Source: Enterovirga rhinocerotis (GTDB lineage Bacteria > Pseudomonadota > Alphaproteobacteria > Rhizobiales > Beijerinckiaceae). Taken from it: DNA of 64,000 nucleotides. Below, piece by piece: positions 53,511-62,466 of the stretch. Each line of letters opens with the position of its first letter. The stretch's first letter is position 1. The notes below the pieces were generated by a model. It searched no databases. It was not told the DNA's origin and saw nothing but the letters and a program-made list of their open reading frames with translations. Both the position numbers and the translations under genes were made by a program. Location of the stretch: assembly GCF_004363955.1 (NCBI RefSeq), contig NZ_SNZR01000011.1:2170001-2234000 (forward strand), written 5' to 3'.

Positions 53511-56084
53511 ATGGCGTCGCGGCCCCATCAGCGCGCCATGGCCGCGCCGTCCGCACCGCTCCCCATCGATGCCGTCCTCCCGGACATCGCCGCCGCGCTG
53601 GCCCGGCAGCCGAACGCCGTGCTCGTCGCCCCTCCTGGCGCCGGCAAGACGACGCGCGTGCCGCTCGCCCTGCTCGACGCCCCCTGGCTCGCCGGCCGGC
53701 GGATCATCCTTCTCGAACCGCGTCGCCTCGCCGCGCGCGCCGCGGCCGAACGCATGGCGGCGACGCTCGGCGAGCGCGTCGGCGACACGGTCGGCCTGCG
53801 CGTGCGGCTCGAAACCAAGGTCTCGCGCCGCACCCGCATCGAGGTGGTGACGGAGGGGGTCTTCACACGTCTCGTGCTCGACGATCCCGGCGTCGAGGGC
53901 GTCGGCGCCGTCCTGTTCGACGAGTTCCACGAGCGCTCGCTCGACGCCGATCTCGGGCTCGCCCTCGCGATCGAATCTCAGGGCGCGCTGCGGGAGGACC
54001 TTCGCCTCGTCGCGATGTCGGCGACGCTCGACGGCGCCCGCGTCGCCGCCCTCCTCGGCGACGCGCCGGTGATCCGCTCAGAAGGCCGGGCCTTCCCGGT
54101 CGAGACGCGCCACCGGGACCGCGACCCGCTCCGCCGGGTCGAGGACGAGGTCGTCGAGACGATCCTGAAAGCGCTCCGCGAGGAGGAGGGCTCGCTCCTC
54201 GTCTTCCTGCCGGGGGCCGGCGAGATCCGGCGCGTGGCTTCTGCGCTGGACGAGAAGCTGCGCGATCCGGCGGTCGACATCGCGCCGCTCTATGGCGCTC
54301 TCGACCGCGGCGAGCAGGACCGGGCGATCCGCCCCGCCCCCGCCGGACGGCGCAAGGTCGTCCTCGCGACCGCGATCGCCGAGACCTCGCTGACGATCGA
54401 CGGCGTGCGGGTCGTGATCGATTCCGGCCTCGCCCGCGTGCCGGTCTACGAGCCCGGCCTCGGCCTCACCCGCCTCGTCACGACGCGGGTGTCGCGGGCC
54501 GCCGCCGACCAGCGCCGCGGCCGCGCCGGGCGAACCGCACCCGGCATCTGCTACCGCCTCTGGGCGGAGGCGGCGACGGGGGCGCTCGAGGACTTCGCGC
54601 GGCCCGAAATCCTCGCCGCCGACCTCGCGCCGCTCCTGCTCGACTGCGCCGAATGGGGCGTCTCCGACCCGGCCTCCCTCCCCTTCCTCGACCGGCCGCC
54701 CGCCCCGGCTCTCGCGGAAGGGCGGGCATTGCTGCGCGATCTCGGCGCCCTCGACGCGGATGGGCGGATCACGGAGGCCGGACGGAGCCTGCGCGCCCTC
54801 CCCCTGCCGCCCCGGCTCGCCCGGATGGTGCTCGCGGGGGCCGAACGCGGCGCCGCGGCCGAGGCAGCGGACCTCGCGGCGCTCCTCGTCGAACGCGGCC
54901 TCGGCGGCGATGCCGTCGATCTCGCCGACCGGCTCGACCGCCTGCGCCGGGACGGCTCCCGCCGGGCGGCCGAGACGCGGCGCATGGCGGCCGGATGGGC
55001 GAGGATCGCCACCCTCCCCTCGAGGGGGAGGCTCGGACCGGAGGTCCGGCGTGGGGTGACACCCGGTCTCCGCCTCGACGACGCCAGCGATGAACGAAGG
55101 CGGGTTTCGGCGCCCTCCTCCCCCGGCCTGCTGCTCGCCCAGGCCTATCCGGACCGGATCGCGAAGGCGCGCGGCGCGCCGGGCGAGTATCTGATGGCGA
55201 ATGGTCGCGCCGCCCGGATGGAGCCGCATCTCGCGCTTGCCCGCGAGCCCCATCTCGTCATCGCCGAGATCGCGGGCGGGGCAGCCTCGTCCCGCATCCT
55301 CGCCGCCGCCGCGATCGAGATGGCGGAGATCGAGGCGATCGCGGGCGACCGGATCGAAGAGCGCGAGGAGATCGTCTTCGACCGCACGGCCCGCGCCCTG
55401 CGGGCCCGGTCGGTCCGGCGGCTCGGCTCGCTCATTCTCGCGGAGAGGCCGAAACCCGTCCCCGCGACGCCGGAGGCGGCGGCGATCCTCGCGCGCGGCG
55501 CCGCATCGCTCGGCCTCGACGCCCTGCCCTGGCCGGATTCGCTGCGGCAATGGCGCGACCGCGTCGCCTTCCTGCGGGCGAGCGAGGGAGAGGAATGGCC
55601 GGACCTCTCGGACGAGGCGCTGACGCGAGCGGTCGAGGACTGGCTCGCGCCCCATCTCGTCGGGACACCGAGCCTCGACGGCCTCTCCGCCGCGACGCTC
55701 TCGAACGCCCTTCATGCCCTCCTGCCCTGGCCGCTGCCCCGGCGGCTCGACGAGGAGGCGCCGACCCATCTCGAGGTGCCGACGGGATCGCGCATCGCGA
55801 TCGATTACGGCGCGGAAGGTGGCCCCGTTCTCGCGTGCCGGCCACAGGAGCTGTTCGGCCTCGGCCGCCACCCGGCCATCGCGGCGGGGCGCGTGCCGCT
55901 CGTGCTGCATCTCCTCTCGCCGGCCGGGCGACCGATCCAGGTGACGCGCGACCTGCCGGGGTTCTGGGCCGGCTCCTGGGCGGCCGTCCGGGCCGAGATG
56001 CGGGGACGCTACCCCAAGCATCCCTGGCCGGAGGACCCGGCCAACGCGGAGCCGACGCGACGGGCGAAGCCCAGGGGGACGTGA
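53511..56084 (+). CDS. hrpB: ATP-dependent RNA helicase HrpB
   Basis: 857 residues. DEAH/RHA helicase with Walker A PPGAGKTT (K46), LEPRRLAARAAAERMA, DEFH box (137-140, LFDEFHERSLDADLGLAL), SAT region, and C-terminal helicase/OB-like HrpB-specific domain (AIDYGAEGGPVLACRPQELFGL-like). A family-A palindromic repeat lies in frame at about residues 501-538 (LPSRGRLGPEVRRGVTP). Normal HrpB proceeds from the WARIA region almost directly to LLLAQAYPDRIA. The start may be ATG 53511 or 53538. Confidence 0.93.
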   Translation: MASRPHQRAMAAPSAPLPIDAVLPDIAAALARQPNAVLVAPPGAGKTTRVPLALLDAPWLAGRRIILLEPRRLAARAAAERMAATLGERVGDTVGLRVRLETKVSRRTRIEVVTEGVFTRLVLDDPGVEGVGAVLFDEFHERSLDADLGLALAIESQGALREDLRLVAMSATLDGARVAALLGDAPVIRSEGRAFPVETRHRDRDPLRRVEDEVVETILKALREEEGSLLVFLPGAGEIRRVASALDEKLRDPAVDIAPLYGALDRGEQDRAIRPAPAGRRKVVLATAIAETSLTIDGVRVVIDSGLARVPVYEPGLGLTRLVTTRVSRAAADQRRGRAGRTAPGICYRLWAEAATGALEDFARPEILAADLAPLLLDCAEWGVSDPASLPFLDRPPAPALAEGRALLRDLGALDADGRITEAGRSLRALPLPPRLARMVLAGAERGAAAEAADLAALLVERGLGGDAVDLADRLDRLRRDGSRRAAETRRMAAGWARIATLPSRGRLGPEVRRGVTPGLRLDDASDERRRVSAPSSPGLLLAQAYPDRIAKARGAPGEYLMANGRAARMEPHLALAREPHLVIAEIAGGAASSRILAAAAIEMAEIEAIAGDRIEEREEIVFDRTARALRARSVRRLGSLILAERPKPVPATPEAAAILARGAASLGLDALPWPDSLRQWRDRVAFLRASEGEEWPDLSDEALTRAVEDWLAPHLVGTPSLDGLSAATLSNALHALLPWPLPRRLDEEAPTHLEVPTGSRIAIDYGAEGGPVLACRPQELFGLGRHPAIAAGRVPLVLHLLSPAGRPIQVTRDLPGFWAGSWAAVRAEMRGRYPKHPWPEDPANAEPTRRAKPRGT
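55010..55127 (+). repeat. Family-A repeat embedded in frame in hrpB
   Basis: CACCCTCCCCTCGAGGGGGA, GGCTCGGACCGGAGGTCCGG and CGTGGGGTGACACC match the left half of the element at 51180-51328 with few changes. CGACGACGCCAGCGA and GGCGGGTTTCGGCGCCCTCC match its right part. The right terminal repeat is degenerate. It encodes about 38 residues of the helicase. Confidence 0.85.
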
Positions 56085-56114
56085 GATGTCGGCGCCCTAT
56101 CGCGGAATCCCTCC

Positions 56115-56227
56115 CTCCTCATCCTGAGATGCCTCGCGCATCTCGGCTGTTGCCGAGATGCGCTCTTTCGAATGCCGAAGTCGGCAGCAGCCGACTTGGG
56201 TGAGCGAGGCCTCGAAGGATGAGGAGG
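56115..56227. repeat. Family-B repeat, variant copy
   Basis: CCTCCTCATCCTGAGATGCC, TCGCGCATCTCGGCTGTTGC, CGAGATGCGC, and at the other end GAGCGAGGCCTCGAAGGATG followed by AGGAGG. Contains two internal hairpins (GCATCTCGG/CCGAGATGC and AAGTCGGCAG/CAGCCGACTT). It lies between hrpB and the CoA-transferase stop. Confidence 0.75.
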
Positions 56228-56261
56228 TTGGATCTGACGAGGTCGGAGCTTCCTGCCGGCC

Positions 56262-57443
56262 TCACGACCAGTTCGGATCGGCCAGAACCTCGTCGGTGTG
56301 CTGCCCGAGCCCCGGCGAGGCCGTCCGGCCGACCATGGGCTCTCCGTCGACGACGATGGGGCCGCGCAGGGTCGGCACCTTGCCACCCTTCGCCGCCGGC
56401 TCGTCGAGATCGAAGGTCATGCGGCGGTGGATGACCTGCGGATCGGCGAAGACCTCGGGCAGGGTGTTGATCGGCCCGGCGGGAACAACCTCGCGCTCGA
56501 AGGCGGCGAGGAGATCCGCCTTCGTCCACTTGGCCGTCTCCGCCATCAGCAGCGGAATGAGCGTGCCGCGATGGACGATGCGCGCCGGATTGGTCGCGTA
56601 GCGCTCGTCGTCGGCCCAAACGGTGCCGAGCACGCCGCACAGCCGGCGGAACTGTCCGTCATTGCCGCAGGCGATCACGATGTGGCCGTCCGAGGTCGGG
56701 AAGACCTGGTAGGGGACGACGGAGCTATGCGCATTGCCGAAACGCGGCGGCGGTGCGCCGGTCAGCAGCTGGATCATGGCCTGGTTGCCCATCACCGCGA
56801 TCTGCGTGTCGAAGAGCGCCATGTCGATATGGCAGCCGCGCCCCGTATTCTGCCGCCCCTGCAGGGCCGCGAGGACCGCTGTCGTCGCGTACATGCCGGT
56901 GAAGACGTCGGCGAAGGCGACGGCGGTCTTCATGGGCTCGCCCTCCGGCTCGCCCGTGATCGACATGATCCCGCTCATGCCCTGGATCATGAAGTCGTAG
57001 CCGCCGCGATGGGCGTAGGGGCCGTCCTGCCCGAAGCCGGTGACGGAGCAGTAGATCAGGCGCGGATTCAGGGCCGAGAGGCTCGCGTAGTCGAGCCCGT
57101 ATTTCTTGAGGCCTCCGACCTTGAAGTTCTCGAGCAGGATGTCGGCCTTGGACGCGAGGCGCCGGATCGTCGCCTGCCCCTCGGGCGTGTCCATTTCGAC
57201 GGTGATCGAGCGCTTGCCGCGATTGGTCGCGTGGTAATAGCCGGCGGAGAGGTCGCCGCCCGCCTCCGCTTCGACGAAAGGCGGTCCCCAGCTTCGCGTG
57301 TCGTCGCCTGCCCCCGGGCGCTCCACCTTGACCACATCCGCGCCGAGATCGGCGAGGTTCTGGCCGCACCACGGACCCGCCAGGATACGCGCCAGCTCGA
57401 GGACACGGATTCCGGCAAGGGGCTTGGGGCTCGTCATCGACAT
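56262..57443 (-). CDS. CaiB/BaiF family CoA-transferase (class III)
   Basis: 393 residues. N-terminal GIRVLELARILAGPWCGQNLADLGADVVKVERP, catalytic Asp D179 in VAFADVFTGMYATTAVLAAL, and QVIHRRMTFDLDEPAAKGGK near the C-terminus. Class III enzymes move CoA between acids such as formate/oxalate, carnitine or citramalate; the substrate is unknown. Start ATG 57443 (MSMTSPKPLAGIR) or 57437. The ORF is convergent with hrpB across a family-B repeat. Confidence 0.92.
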   Translation of the reverse strand: MSMTSPKPLAGIRVLELARILAGPWCGQNLADLGADVVKVERPGAGDDTRSWGPPFVEAEAGGDLSAGYYHATNRGKRSITVEMDTPEGQATIRRLASKADILLENFKVGGLKKYGLDYASLSALNPRLIYCSVTGFGQDGPYAHRGGYDFMIQGMSGIMSITGEPEGEPMKTAVAFADVFTGMYATTAVLAALQGRQNTGRGCHIDMALFDTQIAVMGNQAMIQLLTGAPPPRFGNAHSSVVPYQVFPTSDGHIVIACGNDGQFRRLCGVLGTVWADDERYATNPARIVHRGTLIPLLMAETAKWTKADLLAAFEREVVPAGPINTLPEVFADPQVIHRRMTFDLDEPAAKGGKVPTLRGPIVVDGEPMVGRTASPGLGQHTDEVLADPNWS

Positions 57444-57600
57444 GCTCTCCCGTCACGGCGCAAGCGGCGCCGAGACGGGTCGTCAGATCGGAATCCGGAC
57501 GCCCCCTCGCGGACGGCCGCGCGCCCGGAACCGGCCTAGCCCGATCCGGCGCGCGGGAGCAATGGCGAAGAGGGCCGGGTTCACTTGAACCCAGCTCAGG

Positions 57601-57625
57601 CGGCGGCACCTGCGAGGTGCCGCCG
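57601..57625 (-). terminator. Strong stem-loop after the RTX protease gene
   Basis: CGGCGGCACC (57601-57610), 5-base loop, and GGTGCCGCCG (57616-57625) form a perfect 10-bp stem 10 bases past the stop codon. No T-run follows on the minus strand, so it is a 3'-end stabiliser or a Rho-assisted terminator candidate. Confidence 0.5.
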
Positions 57626-57635
57626 CGAAGCCCCG

Positions 57636-60587
57636 TCAGACGACGAAGAAGTCGGCATGCGTGAGGGCGGCCTTGTTGCTGATCCAGGCGATCTGCACAC
57701 GCCCCGCCGCGCTTCCGCCGTCGGCGTCGTAATAGAGGTAGCCGTTCGACTGATTGTAGAGGATGCGCTGATCGGCACCCGCGACAGCACTCGCCGACGA
57801 GATGTTGGCGAACTGCGCCGCATCCAGGGCCCCCAGATCGAGGGCCGTGAACACCGTGTCTTCCAGCCAGATCCGGTCATCGGCGACGTTGAAATCGAGG
57901 ATCCGGTCGAGGTTGGTGGACGATGCGGCCTTGTCGAAGTGGAACGTGTCGTTCCCCGCGCCACCCGTCAGCGTGTCGTTCCCGAGCCCGCCCTTCAGGA
58001 CGTTGTTGCCGGAATTGCCGACGATGACGTTCGCCAGCGCATTGCCGGTCCCGTTGATGTTGGCGCTCCCGGTGAGCGTCAGGTTCTCGACGTAGTTCGA
58101 CAGCGTGAAGCTGACCGTCGAGAGGACCCGATCCGTCCCGCCATCGGCATACTCGACCGTGAGGTCGCCGGCATTGTCGACGTAGTAGGTGTCGTTGCCG
58201 TCCCCGCCCACCATCCTGTCCGCGCCGGCCTTGCCGTTCAGCACGTTGTTGCCGACGGTGCCGGTGATGGTGTTGGCGGTCGCGTTGCCGGTCCCGTTGA
58301 GGTTGCCGGTTCCGGTCAGGGTCAGGGTCTCGACATTGGCGCCCAGCGTGAAGCTGACGGTCGAGATCACCCGATCGGTTCCGCCATTGGCGGCCTCCAC
58401 GGCCGTGTCGCCGGCATTGTCCACGTAGTAGGTGTCGTTGCCGGCCCCGCCGACCATCCTGTCCGCCCCGGCCTTGCCGTTCAGGACGTTGTTGCCCGCA
58501 TTGCCGGCGATGATGTTGGCGAGGTTGTTGCCGGTCCCGTTGATGTTCGCGGTCCCGGTGAGGGTCAGGTTTTCGACATTGCCGGCGAGCGTGTGGGTGA
58601 TGGTGGAGATGACCCGGTCGGTTCCGCCGCCACCGTATTCGACGGTCTTATCGCCTGCATTGTCGACGTAATACGTGTCGTTGCCGAGGCCGCCGCGCAT
58701 ATCGTCGGCGCCCGTCTTGCCGTTCAGGACGTTGTTTCCGTCATTGCCGAGGATCTTGTTGGCGAGCGCGTTGCCGAAGCCGTTGATGTTGCTGCTTCCG
58801 CCGAGCGTGAGATTCTCGACGTTGTTCGCCAGGGTGTGCGTGATCGAGGCGATGACGAGATCGGTGCCCTGCCCGGCGCTCTCGATGGTCCGGTCGCCGG
58901 CATCGTCGACGTAGTAGGTGTCGTTCCCGGCCCCGCCCGTCATCGTATCGGCGCCGCCGCCGCCATTGAGGACGTTGGCGAGCGCGTTGCCCGTCAGCGA
59001 GTCGTTGTAGCCGCTGCCGGTGACGTTCTCGATGTTGTAGAGGACGTCGCCCTGGGCCGTGCCGCCGAAGCCGCTGCCCGCCGCCGATCCGGCGCCGAGA
59101 ATGATGCTCACGGCCGCGCTGGAATCGTCGTAGGTGACGGTATCGATGCCCGCGCCGCCGTCGAGGGTGTCGGCCTCGCCGCCGCCCTTGAGGGTGTCGT
59201 TGTCGTTGCCGCCGTACAAGGCGTCGCTTCCGCCGCCGCCCTTCAGGTAATCCTCGCCGGCGCCGCCGCTCAGCACGTCCTCGCCGGCATAGCCGTAGAG
59301 GCTGTCGTTGCCGGCATTGCCGTAGAGCCCGTTATTGGCGGCGTTGCCGTTGATCGTGTCGTTGCCCGAGCCGCCGATCGCATTCTCGATCAGAGACCGG
59401 GCATCGCCGTTGAATTGAAGCGCGTTGAAGACGTTGCCGCGGGCATAGCCGGCATTCGAAGAGCCGCCGATATAGGCCGACTGGCCGCTGTTGAAATCCG
59501 AATAGCCGCCGGGCGACAGGTCGATCTCGAGGTTGCTCGAGTAGTTCGACAGGTCGTAGGTGTCGTTGCCGTTGCCGTCCCAGATCGTCAGGAAGATCCT
59601 GTTCGCCCCCGGGGTGCCCTGGCCGACGCCGTTAACGAACATCTGGCCGGTGGTGGTGCTCCAGGTATAGGTCGTGCTGCCGCCGTTATGCGTGAAATCG
59701 GCCCCGTACATGTGCTGCAGGGCGGCGATGTCCAGCATCATCCAGCTCTGCGGGTGGCCATAGGTCTCGTTGGTATAGCCGCCGGATCCCGGATGCCCGA
59801 CATAGCTCCGATACGTCATGAGCGTGTACTCATGACTGTTGTAGTTATCCGGAACGATCGTGTTGTTGCCGTTGCTCCCCTCGTGGCCGTGTTTCAGGCC
59901 GAGCTGATGGCCGATTTCATGGAAGGTCGAGCGATAGGCATCTCCGCCGAGGACGGGCGCCTGGTAGTTGCGCGGGCTGTTGGTGCCGTACCACGCATCC
60001 CCGCCATAGAAGTTCGTGGACGGGTAATAGGCGTAGGCGCTGCTGCCGGGATCGGTCGAGTACGCCGCCCGCAGCGTCGCGTTGCCGGTCGGGAAAAGGG
60101 AGGTGATGCCGAGATTGGTGAAGCCCTCGACGGCCGTGAACAGGCCGCCGCCAGGTCCGGTCGTGACCGTGCTCGTATTCAGGGCGTTATGGTAGACGGC
60201 CTGCTGAGCAACCGTGAGCTGGCCGAAGCCGAGATTGGGGTTGTTGCTGGGGTAGCCGGATTCGAAATCCGTCGAATTCTCCGGAAAGGCATAGGTGATC
60301 GTGCCGTCCGCCCATTTCACGAGGCTGAGAAGGCCGTCGATCCGCGCATCACCCGTGAGGCCGACGGAGGCCGTGGCCCCGTCGCGCTGAGGATCGGCCG
60401 CGGGCGCCGCTCCGCCCGGCTCCGAGACCGCGACCGCGACCGCATGCGCATCGACCACGGGCGCGCGCCAATGGCTCATGTCCGCCGCGCCGCGTGCGCC
60501 GAACATCCTGTCGAAATCGAGAAGGCTGGATCCGGGCTGGTTCAGCCACGATGCCGTGCGGGTCTCGTCGTCCGAAACTTGGGCCAT
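57636..60587 (-). CDS. Serralysin-type RTX metalloprotease (peptidase M10)
   Basis: 983 residues with no N-terminal signal, as for type I-secreted proteases. The catalytic domain (about 80-330) holds the zinc motif HEIGHQLGLKHGHE (H223, H227, H233; catalytic E224) and Met-turn M257 in LMTYRSYVGH. A peptidase M10 C-terminal/RTX region follows. It includes short nonapeptide repeats (about 420-535), four 81-residue tandem modules (538-861), a final RTX unit and a C-terminal secretion-type end (ALTHADFFVV). Start ATG 60587 after GGAGGGG. hlyC-like gene upstream on the same strand. Confidence 0.93.
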   Translation of the reverse strand: MAQVSDDETRTASWLNQPGSSLLDFDRMFGARGAADMSHWRAPVVDAHAVAVAVSEPGGAAPAADPQRDGATASVGLTGDARIDGLLSLVKWADGTITYAFPENSTDFESGYPSNNPNLGFGQLTVAQQAVYHNALNTSTVTTGPGGGLFTAVEGFTNLGITSLFPTGNATLRAAYSTDPGSSAYAYYPSTNFYGGDAWYGTNSPRNYQAPVLGGDAYRSTFHEIGHQLGLKHGHEGSNGNNTIVPDNYNSHEYTLMTYRSYVGHPGSGGYTNETYGHPQSWMMLDIAALQHMYGADFTHNGGSTTYTWSTTTGQMFVNGVGQGTPGANRIFLTIWDGNGNDTYDLSNYSSNLEIDLSPGGYSDFNSGQSAYIGGSSNAGYARGNVFNALQFNGDARSLIENAIGGSGNDTINGNAANNGLYGNAGNDSLYGYAGEDVLSGGAGEDYLKGGGGSDALYGGNDNDTLKGGGEADTLDGGAGIDTVTYDDSSAAVSIILGAGSAAGSGFGGTAQGDVLYNIENVTGSGYNDSLTGNALANVLNGGGGADTMTGGAGNDTYYVDDAGDRTIESAGQGTDLVIASITHTLANNVENLTLGGSSNINGFGNALANKILGNDGNNVLNGKTGADDMRGGLGNDTYYVDNAGDKTVEYGGGGTDRVISTITHTLAGNVENLTLTGTANINGTGNNLANIIAGNAGNNVLNGKAGADRMVGGAGNDTYYVDNAGDTAVEAANGGTDRVISTVSFTLGANVETLTLTGTGNLNGTGNATANTITGTVGNNVLNGKAGADRMVGGDGNDTYYVDNAGDLTVEYADGGTDRVLSTVSFTLSNYVENLTLTGSANINGTGNALANVIVGNSGNNVLKGGLGNDTLTGGAGNDTFHFDKAASSTNLDRILDFNVADDRIWLEDTVFTALDLGALDAAQFANISSASAVAGADQRILYNQSNGYLYYDADGGSAAGRVQIAWISNKAALTHADFFVV
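58005..58976 (-). repeat. Four tandem 243-bp repeats inside the RTX protease gene
   Basis: Units 58734-58976, 58491-58733, 58248-58490 and 58005-58247 each encode 81 residues starting NVLNG and containing NDTYYVD. Units 2-4 are most alike, so recent unequal duplication is likely. Each carries one RTX nonapeptide pair plus a beta-rich spacer. Confidence 0.9.
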
Positions 60588-60644
60588 GTTCCCCTCCGTC
60601 TTGAAGCGAGAGCCGCCGCGCGGTCCTCGTGAGTTCCGCCGCCC

Positions 60645-61175
60645 TCAGAATGCGGCGGTGAGTTCGCGGTCCGCCGCCTCGGCGGGCCCGCGGGACGTCG
60701 CCCTGCGCCGGATGTGACCGGCGACGAAATCGTTCACGGACAGGCGCACGACGCGCGAGCCGCCGTCGGGGTAGTGCCGGCGGAAATACATCGTCTCCTT
60801 GCCGGCGATCAGCTTGCGCGCCTCGTCGACGAGGAAGCGATGCACGGCGTTGGAGTTGGCCGACCAGGCGTTGAAGACGATGCAATCGCCCGCGAGGCTG
60901 TCCTGATACGAGAGGGGGCGGCCTTCGGCCCAACCCTCGGCCTTCTCGCGCGTGGCGAACGCCCAGCCGACGAAACCTTCGATGCGGTCCTGACGGTCGA
61001 CCGCGAAGCTGAAATGGCCGCGATTGATCTGCCCGACGAGGATCCTGGACCAATCGCCGAATTTCAGATTGGCGAAGGCCGGCTTGGTCATGAGATGATT
61101 GACCGCGAGTCCGAGCGCCGCGGCCGGCTTGTCGGGCCGGAACAACCGAAACTCAGGCGCCTCTTGGACCGGCAT
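60645..61175 (-). CDS. HlyC-like toxin-activating lysine acyltransferase (divergent)
   Basis: 176 residues. The region 14-150 follows HlyC: ALGLAVNHLMTKPAFANLKF corresponds to the HlyC helix with catalytic His (PLHRNW), WSRILVGQINRGHFSFAVDR, IEGFVGWAFATREKAEGW, and LAGDCIVFNAW, where the Asp matches HlyC D92. The catalytic His position is Phe here in an ungapped alignment from memory. HlyC attaches fatty acyl chains to lysines of RTX toxins using acyl-ACP. It ends 57 bp upstream of the RTX protease start, in hlyC-hlyA order. Enzymatic activity is doubtful without the His. Confidence 0.75.
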   Translation of the reverse strand: MPVQEAPEFRLFRPDKPAAALGLAVNHLMTKPAFANLKFGDWSRILVGQINRGHFSFAVDRQDRIEGFVGWAFATREKAEGWAEGRPLSYQDSLAGDCIVFNAWSANSNAVHRFLVDEARKLIAGKETMYFRRHYPDGGSRVVRLSVNDFVAGHIRRRATSRGPAEAADRELTAAF

Positions 61176-61431
61176 CGTCCATGTCCCAGCTTCCGTCCAA
61201 CTTGCCGATGCTGGGTATCACGGCCGGGAAGACTGCGACAATCTAGTTTTCGCGTGTCATCTTTCGCATTTCACGAAGGAAAACAACGTACAATCGGAAG
61301 GGATCACGCCGTTTAATCGGGGATCAACTTGTTGACGCGGATCGCGTTTTGGGCGCGCGCCGACGGCCCCGCGCGTCGGCGCGGAGAGGAATGCGAACCG
61401 GAAGAGGGCTGTGCCGCAAGGGCGCGATGCG

Positions 61432-61453
61432 GCGGCCTCCCATCGGAGGCCGC
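61432..61453. terminator. Stem-loop after the aldo/keto reductase gene
   Basis: GCGGCCTCC (61432-61440), loop CATC, and GGAGGCCGC (61445-61453) form a perfect 9-bp stem 11 bases from the aldo/keto reductase stop. No T-run is visible. The rest of the 289-bp gap to the hlyC-like start is AT-richer (around 61235-61320) and may contain its promoter, but no convincing -35/-10 pair was found. Confidence 0.4.
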
Positions 61454-61464
61454 ACACGCCGCCA

Positions 61465-62427
61465 TCAAGCGGCGGCGGGAGCGCTCGCCTCGTCGAGCAG
61501 GGCGACCTGCGCGGGCGTCAAGGTGAGGCGGGTCGCGGCCACGAGCCCCTCGATCTGCGCGATCGAGGTCGCGCTCGCGATCGGCGCCGTGACGGCGGGC
61601 TTCGCCATCAGCCAGGCGAGCGCCACCGTGCCGGGCTGCGCGCCCGTCTCCTCGCCCACCTTGTCGAGGCCGGCCAGGATGCGCAGGCCACGGGGGTTGA
61701 GGTTCTTCGCGACCGAGCGGCGGCCCCGGGCGCTCTTGTCGAGATCGGCCTCGCTCCGGTACTTGCCGGTCAGGAAGCCGGCCGCGAGCGAGAAGAAGGT
61801 GATGACGCCGACCTCGTTCGCGAGACAGACGCGTTCGAGCGGCCCCTCGAAGATGTCGCGGACGACGAGGTTGTATTCCGGCTGCACCGATTCATAGCGC
61901 GGCAGGCCGTCAGACGCGGCGAGGTCCAGGGCTTCCTGAAGCCGCTCCGCGGAGAAGTTCGAGGCGCCGATCACCCGGACCTTGCCCGCCTCGATCAGGC
62001 GCTGATAGGCGCCGAGCGTCTCCGCCTGCGGGGTCTCCGCATCGTCCGTATGCGACTGGTAGAGGTCGATGTAATCCGTCTGGAGGCGCTGCAGCGAGGC
62101 GTCCACCGCCCGGGCGATATAGGCCGGCGACAGACCCTTGTCCGCTCCGCCCATATCCATCCCGACCTTGGTCGCCAGGATGACGCGGTCGCGGCAGCCT
62201 CGCGCCTTCATCCAGCGCCCGATGATCGCCTCGGATTCACCGCCGACATGGCCCTCGGCCCAGCGCGAATAGACGTCCGCCGTATCGAGGAAGGTCAGCC
62301 CCTCGTCGAGCAGCCGGTCGAGCAAGGCGAACGACGTCGCCTCGTCGGCCGTCCAGCCGAAGACATTGCAGCCGAATGAGAGAGGAGGGACCTGCAGATC
62401 GGAGCGGCCGAGACGACGCGTTTGCAT
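61465..62427 (-). CDS. Aldo/keto reductase
   Basis: 320 residues, TIM-barrel NADPH oxidoreductase. The catalytic tetrad is visible: Asp and Tyr in TFLDTADVYSRW, Lys in VILATKVGMDMGG, His in DLYQSHTDD. The NADPH-binding end has ALAWLMAKPAVTAPIASATS. Such enzymes reduce aldehydes or sugars. Start ATG 62427 is 39 bp behind trcR on the same strand, so both may be co-transcribed. Confidence 0.93.
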   Translation of the reverse strand: MQTRRLGRSDLQVPPLSFGCNVFGWTADEATSFALLDRLLDEGLTFLDTADVYSRWAEGHVGGESEAIIGRWMKARGCRDRVILATKVGMDMGGADKGLSPAYIARAVDASLQRLQTDYIDLYQSHTDDAETPQAETLGAYQRLIEAGKVRVIGASNFSAERLQEALDLAASDGLPRYESVQPEYNLVVRDIFEGPLERVCLANEVGVITFFSLAAGFLTGKYRSEADLDKSARGRRSVAKNLNPRGLRILAGLDKVGEETGAQPGTVALAWLMAKPAVTAPIASATSIAQIEGLVAATRLTLTPAQVALLDEASAPAAA

Positions 62428-62466
62428 GGTGAACTCCCCCTGTGTCGGACGTCTCTGTCGGGACCC

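Noticed and set aside
58005-58976. Regularly spaced repeats that could look like a CRISPR-like array
   Set aside because: The period is 243 bp, entirely coding, with conserved RTX residues; no short direct repeats with unique spacers.
57585-60632. 1015-codon plus-strand open frame opposite the RTX protease
   Set aside because: The repetitive Val/Ile/Gly translation mirrors the RTX repeats on the other strand; the minus strand has a zinc site, Met-turn and ribosome binding site.
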